Shown: positions 56,831 to 64,000 of the stretch, one piece after another
How the letters are laid out: each line of letters starts with the position of its first letter
How positions within the stretch are numbered: position 1 is the first letter of the stretch
NCBI GenBank assembly: GCA_001443005.1
Contig: LEKQ01000015.1
Coordinates: forward strand, 62,001-126,000
Source of the DNA: a bacterium GBS-1
Lineage (GTDB): Bacteria; Synergistota; GBS-1
Length of the DNA: 64,000 nt
Reading direction: 5' to 3'
The notes under the pieces: model-generated
Databases searched by the model: none
Seen by the model: only the letters and a program-made list of their open reading frames with translations
What the model was told of the DNA's origin: nothing
Made by a program: the position numbers and the translations under genes

Positions 56831-58041
56831 CCCTCTTTATCTAAAACTAAAGAGAAGCTCTTAGTATCCACTATCTTAATGAAACCAAGCCTTACCGTCG
56901 AAATTAAGCTGATGTAAACCCCCTTATCCGTCTTCTTGGGAGGTAAAAGCCTATAATTCCCACTTTTAACCCAGCTGGGTATCTCCCCCTCCACAACCTT
57001 CTTAAATTCGGGGAAGGATAGCTTAGCCTTAGTGGCACTAGATAAAAGAGAGTACATCTTGCCATAATCCTCTCTCCCCCAAGCTTCCAAGTACTCCTTA
57101 AGAACCTCCATAGGGTCCAAGACCTTTGCCTTCTCAACATCATCAGCTAAGAGAAAGGTATCCTTTCCCTCTTTCTCACTGGAAACAACGTTTACTGGAA
57201 CTTTCTCCTCCTTAACCTTGTCCTTGCCGTCACCCTTATTCTTGCTATCCTCGTTCTTTGATGGAGGATTGCTAGGCTTGGAAGGAGAAGATGGAGGAGA
57301 TGGAGGATTCGGCTTAATAACGGTCTTTATTTGCCCCTCGGGCTTAACTACCTTAACCTCTACTTTTTTCCCCTCAGGCTTAGGTTGGTTAGGCTTAGTA
57401 CTTGAAATTTGCTCCCACGTTAGCTCACTTTTCTTCTCCTGAGCAACCTCCCTATCCTTAACCTCTAGGGACCAGGAAAAAAGGGCATCTCCATCGGGTA
57501 AGCCAACAATCTTAAGCTTTAACTCCCCAACCCCTTTAGGAATAAGAGGGAAAAAGATTAACCCCTGAGCTTTGTCCGATATCGGTGAATCAAGATGATT
57601 CTCATAGCTCACCACCTTATACTCATTACCATTAGAATCCTCGAGGACTATCTTTTCCGCTAAGGGCGAAAGGGATATCGCCTCTTTCCCCACATTCTCC
57701 ACGGTTATCAAAAAAGCGGTAGCCCTCCCAACCTTAAGAGCATCCTCAACGTTCCTCCTAAACTCTTCTTTCTCTACGTCACTCCAACCATTAAGCTTCG
57801 CGTTTAATTCCACCCAAGGTCCAACTATAGACGGATCATAGTAAAGCACGTAAATTACACAATTTAACCCCCATCTGAAAGAAACCCAGCGATTCATCAA
57901 ATTAACGAAATTCCTCTTCAACGAAAGAATATCTAAAGAAGGCTTATCCTCCGCACAAGCTGAAGAATAGAAAAAAGCCAATATCGCTAATATAGCTAAA
58001 AAATTACTCAGCCTTCTTAACCTTAATCTCCCCTTCACCAT
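56812..58041 (-). CDS. Exported two-domain protein with a Pro/Lys-rich linker and NTF2-like C-terminal domain
   Basis: The protein (409 residues from the ATG at 58041) has a signal peptide ([20 protein letters not shown]). Its first domain (about 50-195) matches the middle domain of the protein at 46353-47141. A 100-residue linker rich in Pro, Lys, Ser and Glu follows. The C-terminal 100 residues start EVLKEYLEAWGREDYGKMYSLLS and look like an NTF2-like/lumazine-binding fold seen in bacterial envelope proteins. It lies next to the 58004 protein and the lpt-like genes. The first frame start (58092) is in the upstream gene and has no strong ribosome site. Confidence 0.7.
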   Translation of the reverse strand: MVKGRLRLRRLSNFLAILAILAFFYSSACAEDKPSLDILSLKRNFVNLMNRWVSFRWGLNCVIYVLYYDPSIVGPWVELNAKLNGWSDVEKEEFRRNVEDALKVGRATAFLITVENVGKEAISLSPLAEKIVLEDSNGNEYKVVSYENHLDSPISDKAQGLIFFPLIPKGVGELKLKIVGLPDGDALFSWSLEVKDREVAQEKKSELTWEQISSTKPNQPKPEGKKVEVKVVKPEGQIKTVIKPNPPSPPSSPSKPSNPPSKNEDSKNKGDGKDKVKEEKVPVNVVSSEKEGKDTFLLADDVEKAKVLDPMEVLKEYLEAWGREDYGKMYSLLSSATKAKLSFPEFKKVVEGEIPSWVKSGNYRLLPPKKTDKGVYISLISTVRLGFIKIVDTKSFSLVLDKEGWRIQL

Positions 58042-59011
58042 CACCCTTAGGTTCCACTTCCTTCTTCGGTTCTGAAGGCTTCCTAATAGCAACCCCCTCT
58101 AAAACCAAGCCCCTTGTTTTTACATCCTCGCTAACCTCAAGGTAAAACTTTGCTCCCGCTGGAATTTTAGCTTCCTCACCGTGAACAAAAGCCCCCGCTA
58201 CAAGCCCAACTGGGCCAAAAACCCCCAAACCAACGAAGCTGGTTACGACCGCCCAAGCTCTACCCTCCATCTCTTTCTTACTTTCCTCAGCGGCTCTTTC
58301 TCCCATGTAAATGGGAATCTCCTCTGCCAGCAAGCTTTCGATGTACTTGAACTTAACATCAACTTTCCCAGACTTGCCAAAGGCTCCTGCCCTTTCCACA
58401 TTAACGACCTCCCCTACACCCATAGAACCCCTTGGAGCCACTAAAATACCGTTAAAGATCAAATCATCAACCAACCTTACCCTAACCTGATCCCCAGTTT
58501 TATTGTTCCTTGAGTCTAAAGGAGTTAAAAGCGCAACCTTAACCAATTGCCCCCTGGGTACGTCAACTTCGCTCATCTTTATCTCACCGGTCGGAACACA
58601 GAGCTTCATAAGGTTCTCGATCCTCCACGCTACCGGCTTATCAGTTCGCTTACTACCCAAGATCATCTCCTCAAGCTTATCTATTCTATTGGCCAGAGGT
58701 CCCGGAAATACCTCCTGTAAGACTATCCACTCTAAAGAGGCGACCTTAAAAGCTAAAGGATACTCTTCACCTGCTCCACCAAATACGAAATCCACAAGCC
58801 TTTTTTGCCTCTCAGCTACAGTTCCAGGAAGAGACCTACCAAAGAGCAAGTTCTCTATCCTATCTAACCTCTCAATAACCGCACCTTTCTGAGGTTCACC
58901 ATAAACCAGACTTTCAACCCTCACAAGATCCCCCACAAAGGGCTCTTGCGCACTCAAAATACCACTGAACAAAAGCAGGCTAACAAGAAACGAGATCCAA
59001 AGCTTCCTCAT
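58004..59011 (-). CDS. Exported protein with short N-terminal repeats
   Basis: The 335-residue protein has a signal peptide (residues 1-21, ILSAQEP). Residues 29-138 hold about six 20-residue repeats of the form R-x-x-x-L/I-E-x-L-x-F/Y-G, e.g. [11 protein letters not shown] at 48-58, [11 protein letters not shown] at 68-78 and [11 protein letters not shown] at 109-119. The second part (about 150-240) has [26 protein letters not shown] and [14 protein letters not shown], a beta-rich domain known in several exported proteins. A Gly-rich segment, [22 protein letters not shown], may associate with membrane. The end is charged. No named function is evident. Confidence 0.7.
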   Translation of the reverse strand: MRKLWISFLVSLLLFSGILSAQEPFVGDLVRVESLVYGEPQKGAVIERLDRIENLLFGRSLPGTVAERQKRLVDFVFGGAGEEYPLAFKVASLEWIVLQEVFPGPLANRIDKLEEMILGSKRTDKPVAWRIENLMKLCVPTGEIKMSEVDVPRGQLVKVALLTPLDSRNNKTGDQVRVRLVDDLIFNGILVAPRGSMGVGEVVNVERAGAFGKSGKVDVKFKYIESLLAEEIPIYMGERAAEESKKEMEGRAWAVVTSFVGLGVFGPVGLVAGAFVHGEEAKIPAGAKFYLEVSEDVKTRGLVLEGVAIRKPSEPKKEVEPKGDGEGEIKVKKAE

Positions 59012-60612
59012 AATATCCCCTCCCTATATTTCACACACGATCTTATAAAATCCCTAAACAATGGATGAGGTTTCGAAGGCCGGGATTTAAACTCCGGGTG
59101 AAATTGAACTCCTACGAACCAGGGATGCCCATAAAGTTCAACTATCTCAACGAGCTCCCCATCGGGAGAAACGCCCGCTATTCTCAACCCGTGAGATGAT
59201 AAAACCTCCCTATAATCGTTATTAAACTCATACCTATGTCTATGCCTCTCATAAACCATATCTCTACCATAAGAATCACGAGCGATGGTTCCATCCAGAA
59301 CTCTGCAAGGATAGCTTCCTAAACGCATCGTTCCACCGAGGTTCCTTAAATTACGCTGCGCTGGAAGAAGATCTATAACAGGATAAGGAGTAGAAGGATC
59401 TACCTCTGTAGTATTAGCCCCTTTAAGCCCGCAAACGTTTCTCGCAAACTCTATAACGGCGCACTGCATTCCAAAGCATAAACCTAAAAATGGTATCTTC
59501 CTCTCTCGAGCATACCTTATGGCTCTCACCTTTCCATCGATTCCTCTAAAACCAAAACCCCCTGGTACCAAAAGGCCATCAACGCCCTTTAAAAGATCTT
59601 CCTCTTTCCCTTCTTTTATCTCTTCGGCATCCACCCACCTTATGTTAAGCCTCCTCCTCCAATAAACGGAAGCATGCGTTAGCGCTTCAACTACACTTAT
59701 GTAAGCATCCTTATGCTTCACATACTTTCCCACTATAGCTACATTCACCTCTCCCAAGGGGTTTGACCAAGACTCGAGGAAGTCAATGAAAACGCTTAAA
59801 TCAGAAGCCTTTGATGGAAGATTGAGCTTCGTAGATATAAGCTCCCCTATCCCCCCTCTCTCCAGGTCCAACGGAACCTCATATATGAGTTTCGCATCTT
59901 TCGCCTCAATAACTGCTTTAACAGGAAGATTGGAAAACAGAGCTATCTTTTTCATGGCATCCTCAGGCAGTGCCCTCTCCGTTCTACAAACTACTATATC
60001 AGGCTGAATTCCTATTCTTCTCAACTCATTTACGCTATGCTGAGTAGGCTTCGTCTTAGCCTCGCCCGCCGTCTTAAGGTAGGGAACAAGAGTAACATGA
60101 ATATATAGGGTGTTATCAAAACCCTCCTCAACTCTAAACTGCCTTATGGCTTCAAGAAAGGGTAAGCCCTCTATATCCCCCACCGTTCCTCCAACCTCAA
60201 CTAACAAGAAGTCCAAATCCTTAGAGACCTTCCTTATCCTTTCTTTTATCTCGTCAGTCACATGAGGTATTACTTGCACTGTAGCCCCTAAGAATTTACC
60301 CTCCCGCTCCTTAGCTATAACCGTTTGATACACCTTCCCCGCTGTAACATTATGATCCGAAGTCAACGACACGTCCATAAACCTCTCGTAATGCCCCAAG
60401 TCAAGGTCGGTCTCAGCACCATCTTCTGTAACGAAAACCTCACCATGCTGATAAGGGTTCATCGTGCCTGCATCAACGTTAAGATAGGGATCAAACTTCA
60501 GAGCACTAACATTAAAACCCCGAGCCTTAAGGATGGCACCTATCGAAGAAACTGTTATCCCTTTGCCTAGGGAAGAACATACACCACCCGTGACGAATAT
60601 GTACTTAGCCAA
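59008..60612 (-). CDS. pyrG: CTP synthase
   Basis: This 534-residue enzyme makes CTP from UTP with glutamine and ATP. The synthetase domain begins [17 protein letters not shown] (Cys replaces the usual Val before Ser-Ser), with [23 protein letters not shown] and [11 protein letters not shown]. The glutamine amidotransferase domain carries [20 protein letters not shown] with catalytic Cys, and VQFHPEF. The ATG at 60618 is only 3 bases from AGGAGG; the TTG at 60612 has the better spacing of 9. The HEAT gene upstream ends at 60618. Confidence 0.97.
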   Translation of the reverse strand: MAKYIFVTGGVCSSLGKGITVSSIGAILKARGFNVSALKFDPYLNVDAGTMNPYQHGEVFVTEDGAETDLDLGHYERFMDVSLTSDHNVTAGKVYQTVIAKEREGKFLGATVQVIPHVTDEIKERIRKVSKDLDFLLVEVGGTVGDIEGLPFLEAIRQFRVEEGFDNTLYIHVTLVPYLKTAGEAKTKPTQHSVNELRRIGIQPDIVVCRTERALPEDAMKKIALFSNLPVKAVIEAKDAKLIYEVPLDLERGGIGELISTKLNLPSKASDLSVFIDFLESWSNPLGEVNVAIVGKYVKHKDAYISVVEALTHASVYWRRRLNIRWVDAEEIKEGKEEDLLKGVDGLLVPGGFGFRGIDGKVRAIRYARERKIPFLGLCFGMQCAVIEFARNVCGLKGANTTEVDPSTPYPVIDLLPAQRNLRNLGGTMRLGSYPCRVLDGTIARDSYGRDMVYERHRHRYEFNNDYREVLSSHGLRIAGVSPDGELVEIVELYGHPWFVGVQFHPEFKSRPSKPHPLFRDFIRSCVKYREGIL

Positions 60613-60617
60613 GACCA

Positions 60618-61052
60618 TTATCCTCCTTTCGCTTTCTGAATAACGCTTAAAAGTCTCTCCTTCATCTCAATGATCTTAAGTGCCTCATTTGCATAATGCC
60701 TAACGAACCCATCGGGATCCTCACAAGCTCTCTTTATAGCCTCCTTAGCATAGACACTACCTAACTTGCCGAGAGCCTTAGCAGAAAACCCTCTGACAAA
60801 GCTGTCAGGATCATTAAGAAGAGCCTTTATAAGGGCCTCAACAGCTTTATCATCATCACTATCAAGCTCTTCTAAGAGCTCTGTGGCCTTGATTCTAACC
60901 AACCTATCAGCACAATTAAGCAAAAGCTCTATAACCCTATCTCTTACACTGGAATTTCTCACAAAGGGCTTAAGAGAATCTAACAAGCTTAGAACTTTAG
61001 AGCTCTCTTTTTCTTCGTCAAGATCCTTCAGTATATCCTCTAAGCTACCCAT
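60618..61052 (-). CDS. HEAT-repeat protein
   Basis: The 144-residue helical protein has HEAT-like repeats with the Asp-Pro-Asp turn: [21 protein letters not shown] and [19 protein letters not shown] are two clear units, and [18 protein letters not shown] is a third. Such proteins bind other proteins, and some scaffold phycobilin- or ferredoxin-like enzymes. Partner unknown. It lies between the M23 gene and pyrG. Confidence 0.85.
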   Translation of the reverse strand: MGSLEDILKDLDEEKESSKVLSLLDSLKPFVRNSSVRDRVIELLLNCADRLVRIKATELLEELDSDDDKAVEALIKALLNDPDSFVRGFSAKALGKLGSVYAKEAIKRACEDPDGFVRHYANEALKIIEMKERLLSVIQKAKGG

Positions 61053-61071
61053 CGTTAAACTCTCCTATCCT

Positions 61072-62265
61072 TTAGCGAAGATGATAAAGAGGATCTACCG
61101 GATTACCATTATTTCTTATCTCAAAGTGAAGATGCGATCCCGTTGTCCTACCAGTACTTCCCACCCTGCCTACAATCTCACCTTGTGCTACATATTGTCC
61201 CACTCTAACATTTATTCTACTACAATGTCCATACCATGTTTCCCAACCATCACCATGATCTACAATTACCAAAAGCCCATAACCGGTCCTCCAACCAGCG
61301 TAAATAACTCGGCCGCTTCGAGAAGCCCTTATAGGAACTCCCGAAGGCGCACTTATATCTATTCCCGTGTGGAACTCCCTTCTTCCTGAAAAGGGATCAC
61401 GTCGCCAACCAAACTTAGAGGTTATCCTGCCATTAACAGGCCAGACAAATTCTCTACGGGATCTTCGAGAAGCAATCCATCTAGGCTTAGAAGGATGCGT
61501 CTCCTCAAGAAGCTTTCCTCCAGGTATAAAAACTAAAGAACCTGCCTTAACCTCCCTTAAACCGGTGTTATATTTCCTGATTTGCTCAAGGTCAACTTTA
61601 TAAACCTTAGCAATCTTTTCTAAGGTCTCTCCTTTGGCAACCTTGTGAAATACACCAGAGACGCTCGGAACCTTCAAAACCTGACCAATCTTAAGCATAT
61701 CCACATGTTCAAGCTGATTGGCACTTATTATGGTGTCCAGAGTTATATTAAACCTCTTAGCTATATCCCATAAAGTATCTCCAGGCTTAACTACATACTG
61801 GGTGATCTTCAACAACTCTCCCTCAGCTTTAGCAAAGGCCCCTCCTTTCACTTCTAAGGAGGCAGAAGCCCTTTTGGTGAAACCTGCCTTTAACCCGTAG
61901 CTAAATCCTGCTGAAAAAAAGCTCTTAAGCTTACCGACCGAAATCCCTATATCCAGTCCTCTACCAGTTCCTCCATCCACCTTGTAGGCCACAAATGGCA
62001 TGCTCTTAAGTTCCGGAATGGCAGGGACTTCCACAAAGGTAGCAGAAGAAATCCCAAGCCTCGCAATCATAATCATATCAACCATCTCATAAGGGATTCC
62101 TCGAGGAATCATTCTTATGCTCTCCTTCTCTAACTCATACCTCGCTTCACTGTATAGATTCCGTCTAGCTATCCATAGTCTACCGCACTCTCTCCAAGCC
62201 AAAAACAGGAAGAGCGAGGATACCCCGATCACCAAAATGGCAACCTTAGAGAAAGATAGCCTCAC
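61072..62265 (-). CDS. Murein DD-endopeptidase of the M23 family with two LysM domains
   Basis: The 397-residue protein has an N-terminal anchor or signal segment (residues 6-25). Two LysM domains follow (about 155-245), with QYVVKPGDTLWDIAKRF and HKVAKGETLEKIAKVY, which bind peptidoglycan. The M23 domain (about 280-395) has the zinc ligands in FHTGIDISAPSG, the YAGWRTGYGLLVIVDHG block, and SHLHFEIRNNG. It likely cleaves peptide cross-links in the cell wall. The GTG start has AGGAGG upstream. Confidence 0.92.
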   Translation of the reverse strand: MRLSFSKVAILVIGVSSLFLFLAWRECGRLWIARRNLYSEARYELEKESIRMIPRGIPYEMVDMIMIARLGISSATFVEVPAIPELKSMPFVAYKVDGGTGRGLDIGISVGKLKSFFSAGFSYGLKAGFTKRASASLEVKGGAFAKAEGELLKITQYVVKPGDTLWDIAKRFNITLDTIISANQLEHVDMLKIGQVLKVPSVSGVFHKVAKGETLEKIAKVYKVDLEQIRKYNTGLREVKAGSLVFIPGGKLLEETHPSKPRWIASRRSRREFVWPVNGRITSKFGWRRDPFSGRREFHTGIDISAPSGVPIRASRSGRVIYAGWRTGYGLLVIVDHGDGWETWYGHCSRINVRVGQYVAQGEIVGRVGSTGRTTGSHLHFEIRNNGNPVDPLYHLR

Positions 62266-62277
62266 CTAAACACCTCC

Positions 62278-63519
62278 TTACTTGATGGCTCCCAAGAACT
62301 CCGCATTATTCTTAGTCTCCTGCATCTTCTTTATTAAAAGCTGCAAGACTTCTGCCTCATCGAGGTTCGCCATTCTCCGCCTCAGAAGCCAAACTTTCTG
62401 AAGTTCATCTTGTGTAAGCAAAAGCTCCTCCTTTCTCGTCCCAGATTTCTTAAGATCTATCGCTGGAAATATCCTCTGATCCGCTAGTTTTCTGCTTAAG
62501 TGAATCTCCATATTACCTGTTCCCTTAAACTCCTCATAGATCAAGTCGTCCATTCTGCTACCCGTATCTATTAAAGCGGTAGCTATGATAGTAAGGCTTC
62601 CGCCTTCCTCAATGTTCCTCGCAGCCCCTAAAAACCTCTTGGGATAATGAATTGCAACTGAATCCATGCCACCAGACAGCGTTCTCCCACTTGGGGGAAC
62701 CGTAAGGTTGTAAGCCCTTGCTAAACGCGTTAGGCTATCTAAAAGTATCACCACATCCTTACCATATTCCACCAACCTCTTCGCCTTCTCGAGAACCAGT
62801 TCAGCAACTTTAAGATGCTCATTTATCGGCCTGTCGAACGTAGAACTTACTACTTCACCCTTAACAGATCTCTGCATATCAGTTACCTCTTCTGGCCTCT
62901 CATCTATAAGAAGAACTATTAGAAAGACCTCAGGATGGTTAGCAGTTATACTGTTAGCGATATTCTTTAAAAGCGTGGTTTTACCAGCCTTAGGCGGAGA
63001 AACTATAAGTCCCCTCTGCCCTTTCCCTATGGGAACAAAGAGATCAACGAGACGCGTGGAAACCTCCTCTGGATTACTCTCAAGCCTAAACCTCTCACAA
63101 GGATATATGGGAGTTAGCTCATCAAAGTAGGGTCTAGTTCTTGCCTTCTCAGGGTCCTCAAAGTTAACAACCTCAACTCTAAGTAGGGAGTAATAGTGCT
63201 CCTGCTCCTTGGGAGGCCTAGTTTGTCCCCAAACTACGTCACCCGTCCTGAGATTAAAGCGCTTTATCTGTGAAGGAGAAACATAAATGTCTGAGGATGA
63301 GGGAAGATAACCGTTCGTTCTCAAAAAGCCGATACCCTCAGGAACTATCTCGAGAACACCCCCCCCAAAGAGCAATCCCTTGCTTTTGGCTTGCGCCTTA
63401 AGTATCTCAAATATAAGCTCTTGCTTCCTTAACCGAGAATATCCTGTAACACCTAACTCCTTAGCTATAGCCTGTAGCTCCGATATAGTCTTAGTGCTAA
63501 GTTCACTGAACTCAAACAA
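62278..63519 (-). CDS. rho: Transcription termination factor Rho
   Basis: The 413-residue hexameric helicase ends transcription. The N-terminal domain starts with helical [17 protein letters not shown] and an RNA-binding cold-shock-like fold ([21 protein letters not shown]). The ATPase carries Walker [29 protein letters not shown], and Walker [17 protein letters not shown], plus the Q-loop region [13 protein letters not shown]. It starts with TTG at 63519, behind AAGGGGG. Its adjacency to rpmE-prfA region genes is typical. Confidence 0.97.
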   Translation of the reverse strand: MFEFSELSTKTISELQAIAKELGVTGYSRLRKQELIFEILKAQAKSKGLLFGGGVLEIVPEGIGFLRTNGYLPSSSDIYVSPSQIKRFNLRTGDVVWGQTRPPKEQEHYYSLLRVEVVNFEDPEKARTRPYFDELTPIYPCERFRLESNPEEVSTRLVDLFVPIGKGQRGLIVSPPKAGKTTLLKNIANSITANHPEVFLIVLLIDERPEEVTDMQRSVKGEVVSSTFDRPINEHLKVAELVLEKAKRLVEYGKDVVILLDSLTRLARAYNLTVPPSGRTLSGGMDSVAIHYPKRFLGAARNIEEGGSLTIIATALIDTGSRMDDLIYEEFKGTGNMEIHLSRKLADQRIFPAIDLKKSGTRKEELLLTQDELQKVWLLRRRMANLDEAEVLQLLIKKMQETKNNAEFLGAIK

Positions 63520-63522
63520 AAC

Positions 63523-64000
63523 TTATACCCCCTTACCAAGAAGAGATATAACCATTAAATATATCAAAACAGGAAAAAGCCTTATCTTTTTAAAAGCGAA
63601 AGACAAGGAAACGAAGAGCAAAAGACTCGATATAAGCAAACCCATCGCTGTAAGCATGTGAGCTTGCGAGGAAACTTTAACCATTGGATCCTTAAAGAAA
63701 AAGGCAGCTATTGGAAGTATGAAGAAGTTTAAGACGTTACTCCCCAAAACATTCCCTACGCAAAGCCCATGAGCTTTCCTCAAAAGAGCGGTAAAGGAAG
63801 TCGAAAGCTCTGGAGCAGAGGTAACAATAGCGACAAAAAGCGTACCAATGAAAGTATTAGAGAGATTCATTAATTCCGACAGCTGAGCACCCGAAACTAT
63901 TAAAAAGTAACCTGAACCTATAACTAAAGTGATCGCAAAAATAAAATAATATTTTAACCTCCTTCCTCCATTATCTCCCTCAAAGCTCGTCTTATCCCCA
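63523..64000 (-). CDS. Sodium/calcium-exchanger-family membrane protein (5' end outside window)
   Basis: The reading frame continues upstream of the ATG at 63870 to the window edge without a stop, so the gene is partial. The C-terminal half of a CaCA exchanger is visible: the alpha-2 repeat TLFVAIVTSAPELSTSFTAL, then GLCVGNVLGSNVLNFF and three membrane helices. The N-terminal alpha-1 repeat should lie beyond 64000. Such proteins swap Na+ or H+ for Ca2+. The last codon is 3 bases from rho. Confidence 0.85.
   Translation of the reverse strand, partial: GDKTSFEGDNGGRRLKYYFIFAITLVIGSGYFLIVSGAQLSELMNLSNTFIGTLFVAIVTSAPELSTSFTALLRKAHGLCVGNVLGSNVLNFFILPIAAFFFKDPMVKVSSQAHMLTAMGLLISSLLLFVSLSFAFKKIRLFPVLIYLMVISLLGKGV

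Noticed and set aside
60766-61389. 207-residue plus-strand frame opposite the HEAT and M23 genes
   Set aside because: Shadow of two supported genes; no promoter or ribosome site.
63523-63870. Short complete 115-residue protein starting at the ATG at 63870
   Set aside because: The frame stays open upstream to the window edge with membrane sequence continuing, so it is the end of a larger exchanger gene.

Overview
The window reads as a compact bacterial chromosome segment with no insertion sequences, prophage, CRISPR array or rRNA. Codons are rich in AGA, AGG and ATA and the proteins are rich in Lys and Glu, which suggests a thermophile. Genes for LptC/LptD-like proteins, Lgt, an Lnt-like protein and secreted proteins suggest a cell with an outer membrane. 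A MetF/MetV pair, a Liv-type amino-acid importer, glycolytic genes and a pyruvoyl-dependent arginine decarboxylase suggest an anaerobic amino-acid or sugar fermenter. A Synergistota-like or other deep-branching thermophilic diderm lineage would fit, but this is inference; no rRNA is present to settle it.

Layout. 1-1.9 kb (minus): a YhcC-type radical SAM protein, a small protein resembling the tau end of DnaX, tRNA-Gly(CCC) and a small orphan gene. 1.9-3.6 kb (plus): a GntR regulator with a methylisocitrate-lyase-type enzyme, closed by a terminator. 3.7-7.1 kb (minus): metF, metV, a phosphofructokinase and an iron-sulfur protein. 7.2-12.8 kb: polyamine genes (pdaD-speB on plus, speE on minus) with an amidohydrolase, DUF763 and a lone Opp-type ATPase. 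12.9-14.4 kb (plus): a GNAT/M20 pair. 14.4-24.1 kb (minus): dnaX, a sugar-nucleotide dehydratase, dnaE, a TRAP (mtrB) gene, pfkA, pyk and mutM. 24.2-25.8 kb (plus): an exported 36-residue-repeat protein and lgt. 25.7-28.1 kb (minus): uvrC and an inositol-monophosphatase-like gene. 28.2-29.6 kb (plus): cysS. 29.7-30.2 kb (minus): speD behind a strong promoter and a structured leader. 30.3-39.9 kb (minus): rpoB, rpoC, a FAH-family enzyme and a cysteine-cluster protein. 40.1-46.2 kb (minus): livK-livH-livM-livG-livF, an ARPP-1 protein, a lone receiver and tRNA-Arg(CCG). 46.4-47.1 kb (plus): an exported protein of unknown function. 47.1-64 kb (minus): one long, tightly packed run from a cation exchanger and rho through cell-envelope, pyrG, RpmE, ThyX, DUF1385, prfA and prmC genes to a phosphohexomutase and an Lnt-like protein.

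How genes work together. Arginine to agmatine (PdaD), to putrescine (SpeB), to spermidine (SpeE with SpeD) is a complete spermidine route. The two phosphofructokinases and pyruvate kinase serve glycolysis; MetF/MetV serve one-carbon metabolism. Lgt, the LptC/LptD-like proteins and the Lnt-like protein concern envelope lipids. DnaE, DnaX, UvrC, MutM, RpoBC, Rho, PrfA and PrmC are information processing.

Most unusual points: an apparently fully competent TRAP protein in a dnaE-pfkA operon; an Lnt-like protein lacking two of three catalytic residues; an RNase H-fold/DUF364 fusion; uvrC with no usable ATG/GTG/TTG start; RpoC with two blocks of tandem repeated modules; a free-standing DnaX-tail-like protein; a structured, possibly attenuating leader before speD; and a 36-residue-repeat exported protein before lgt. 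Many genes begin with TTG or GTG placed correctly behind strong Shine-Dalgarno sites; the start choices below reflect that.
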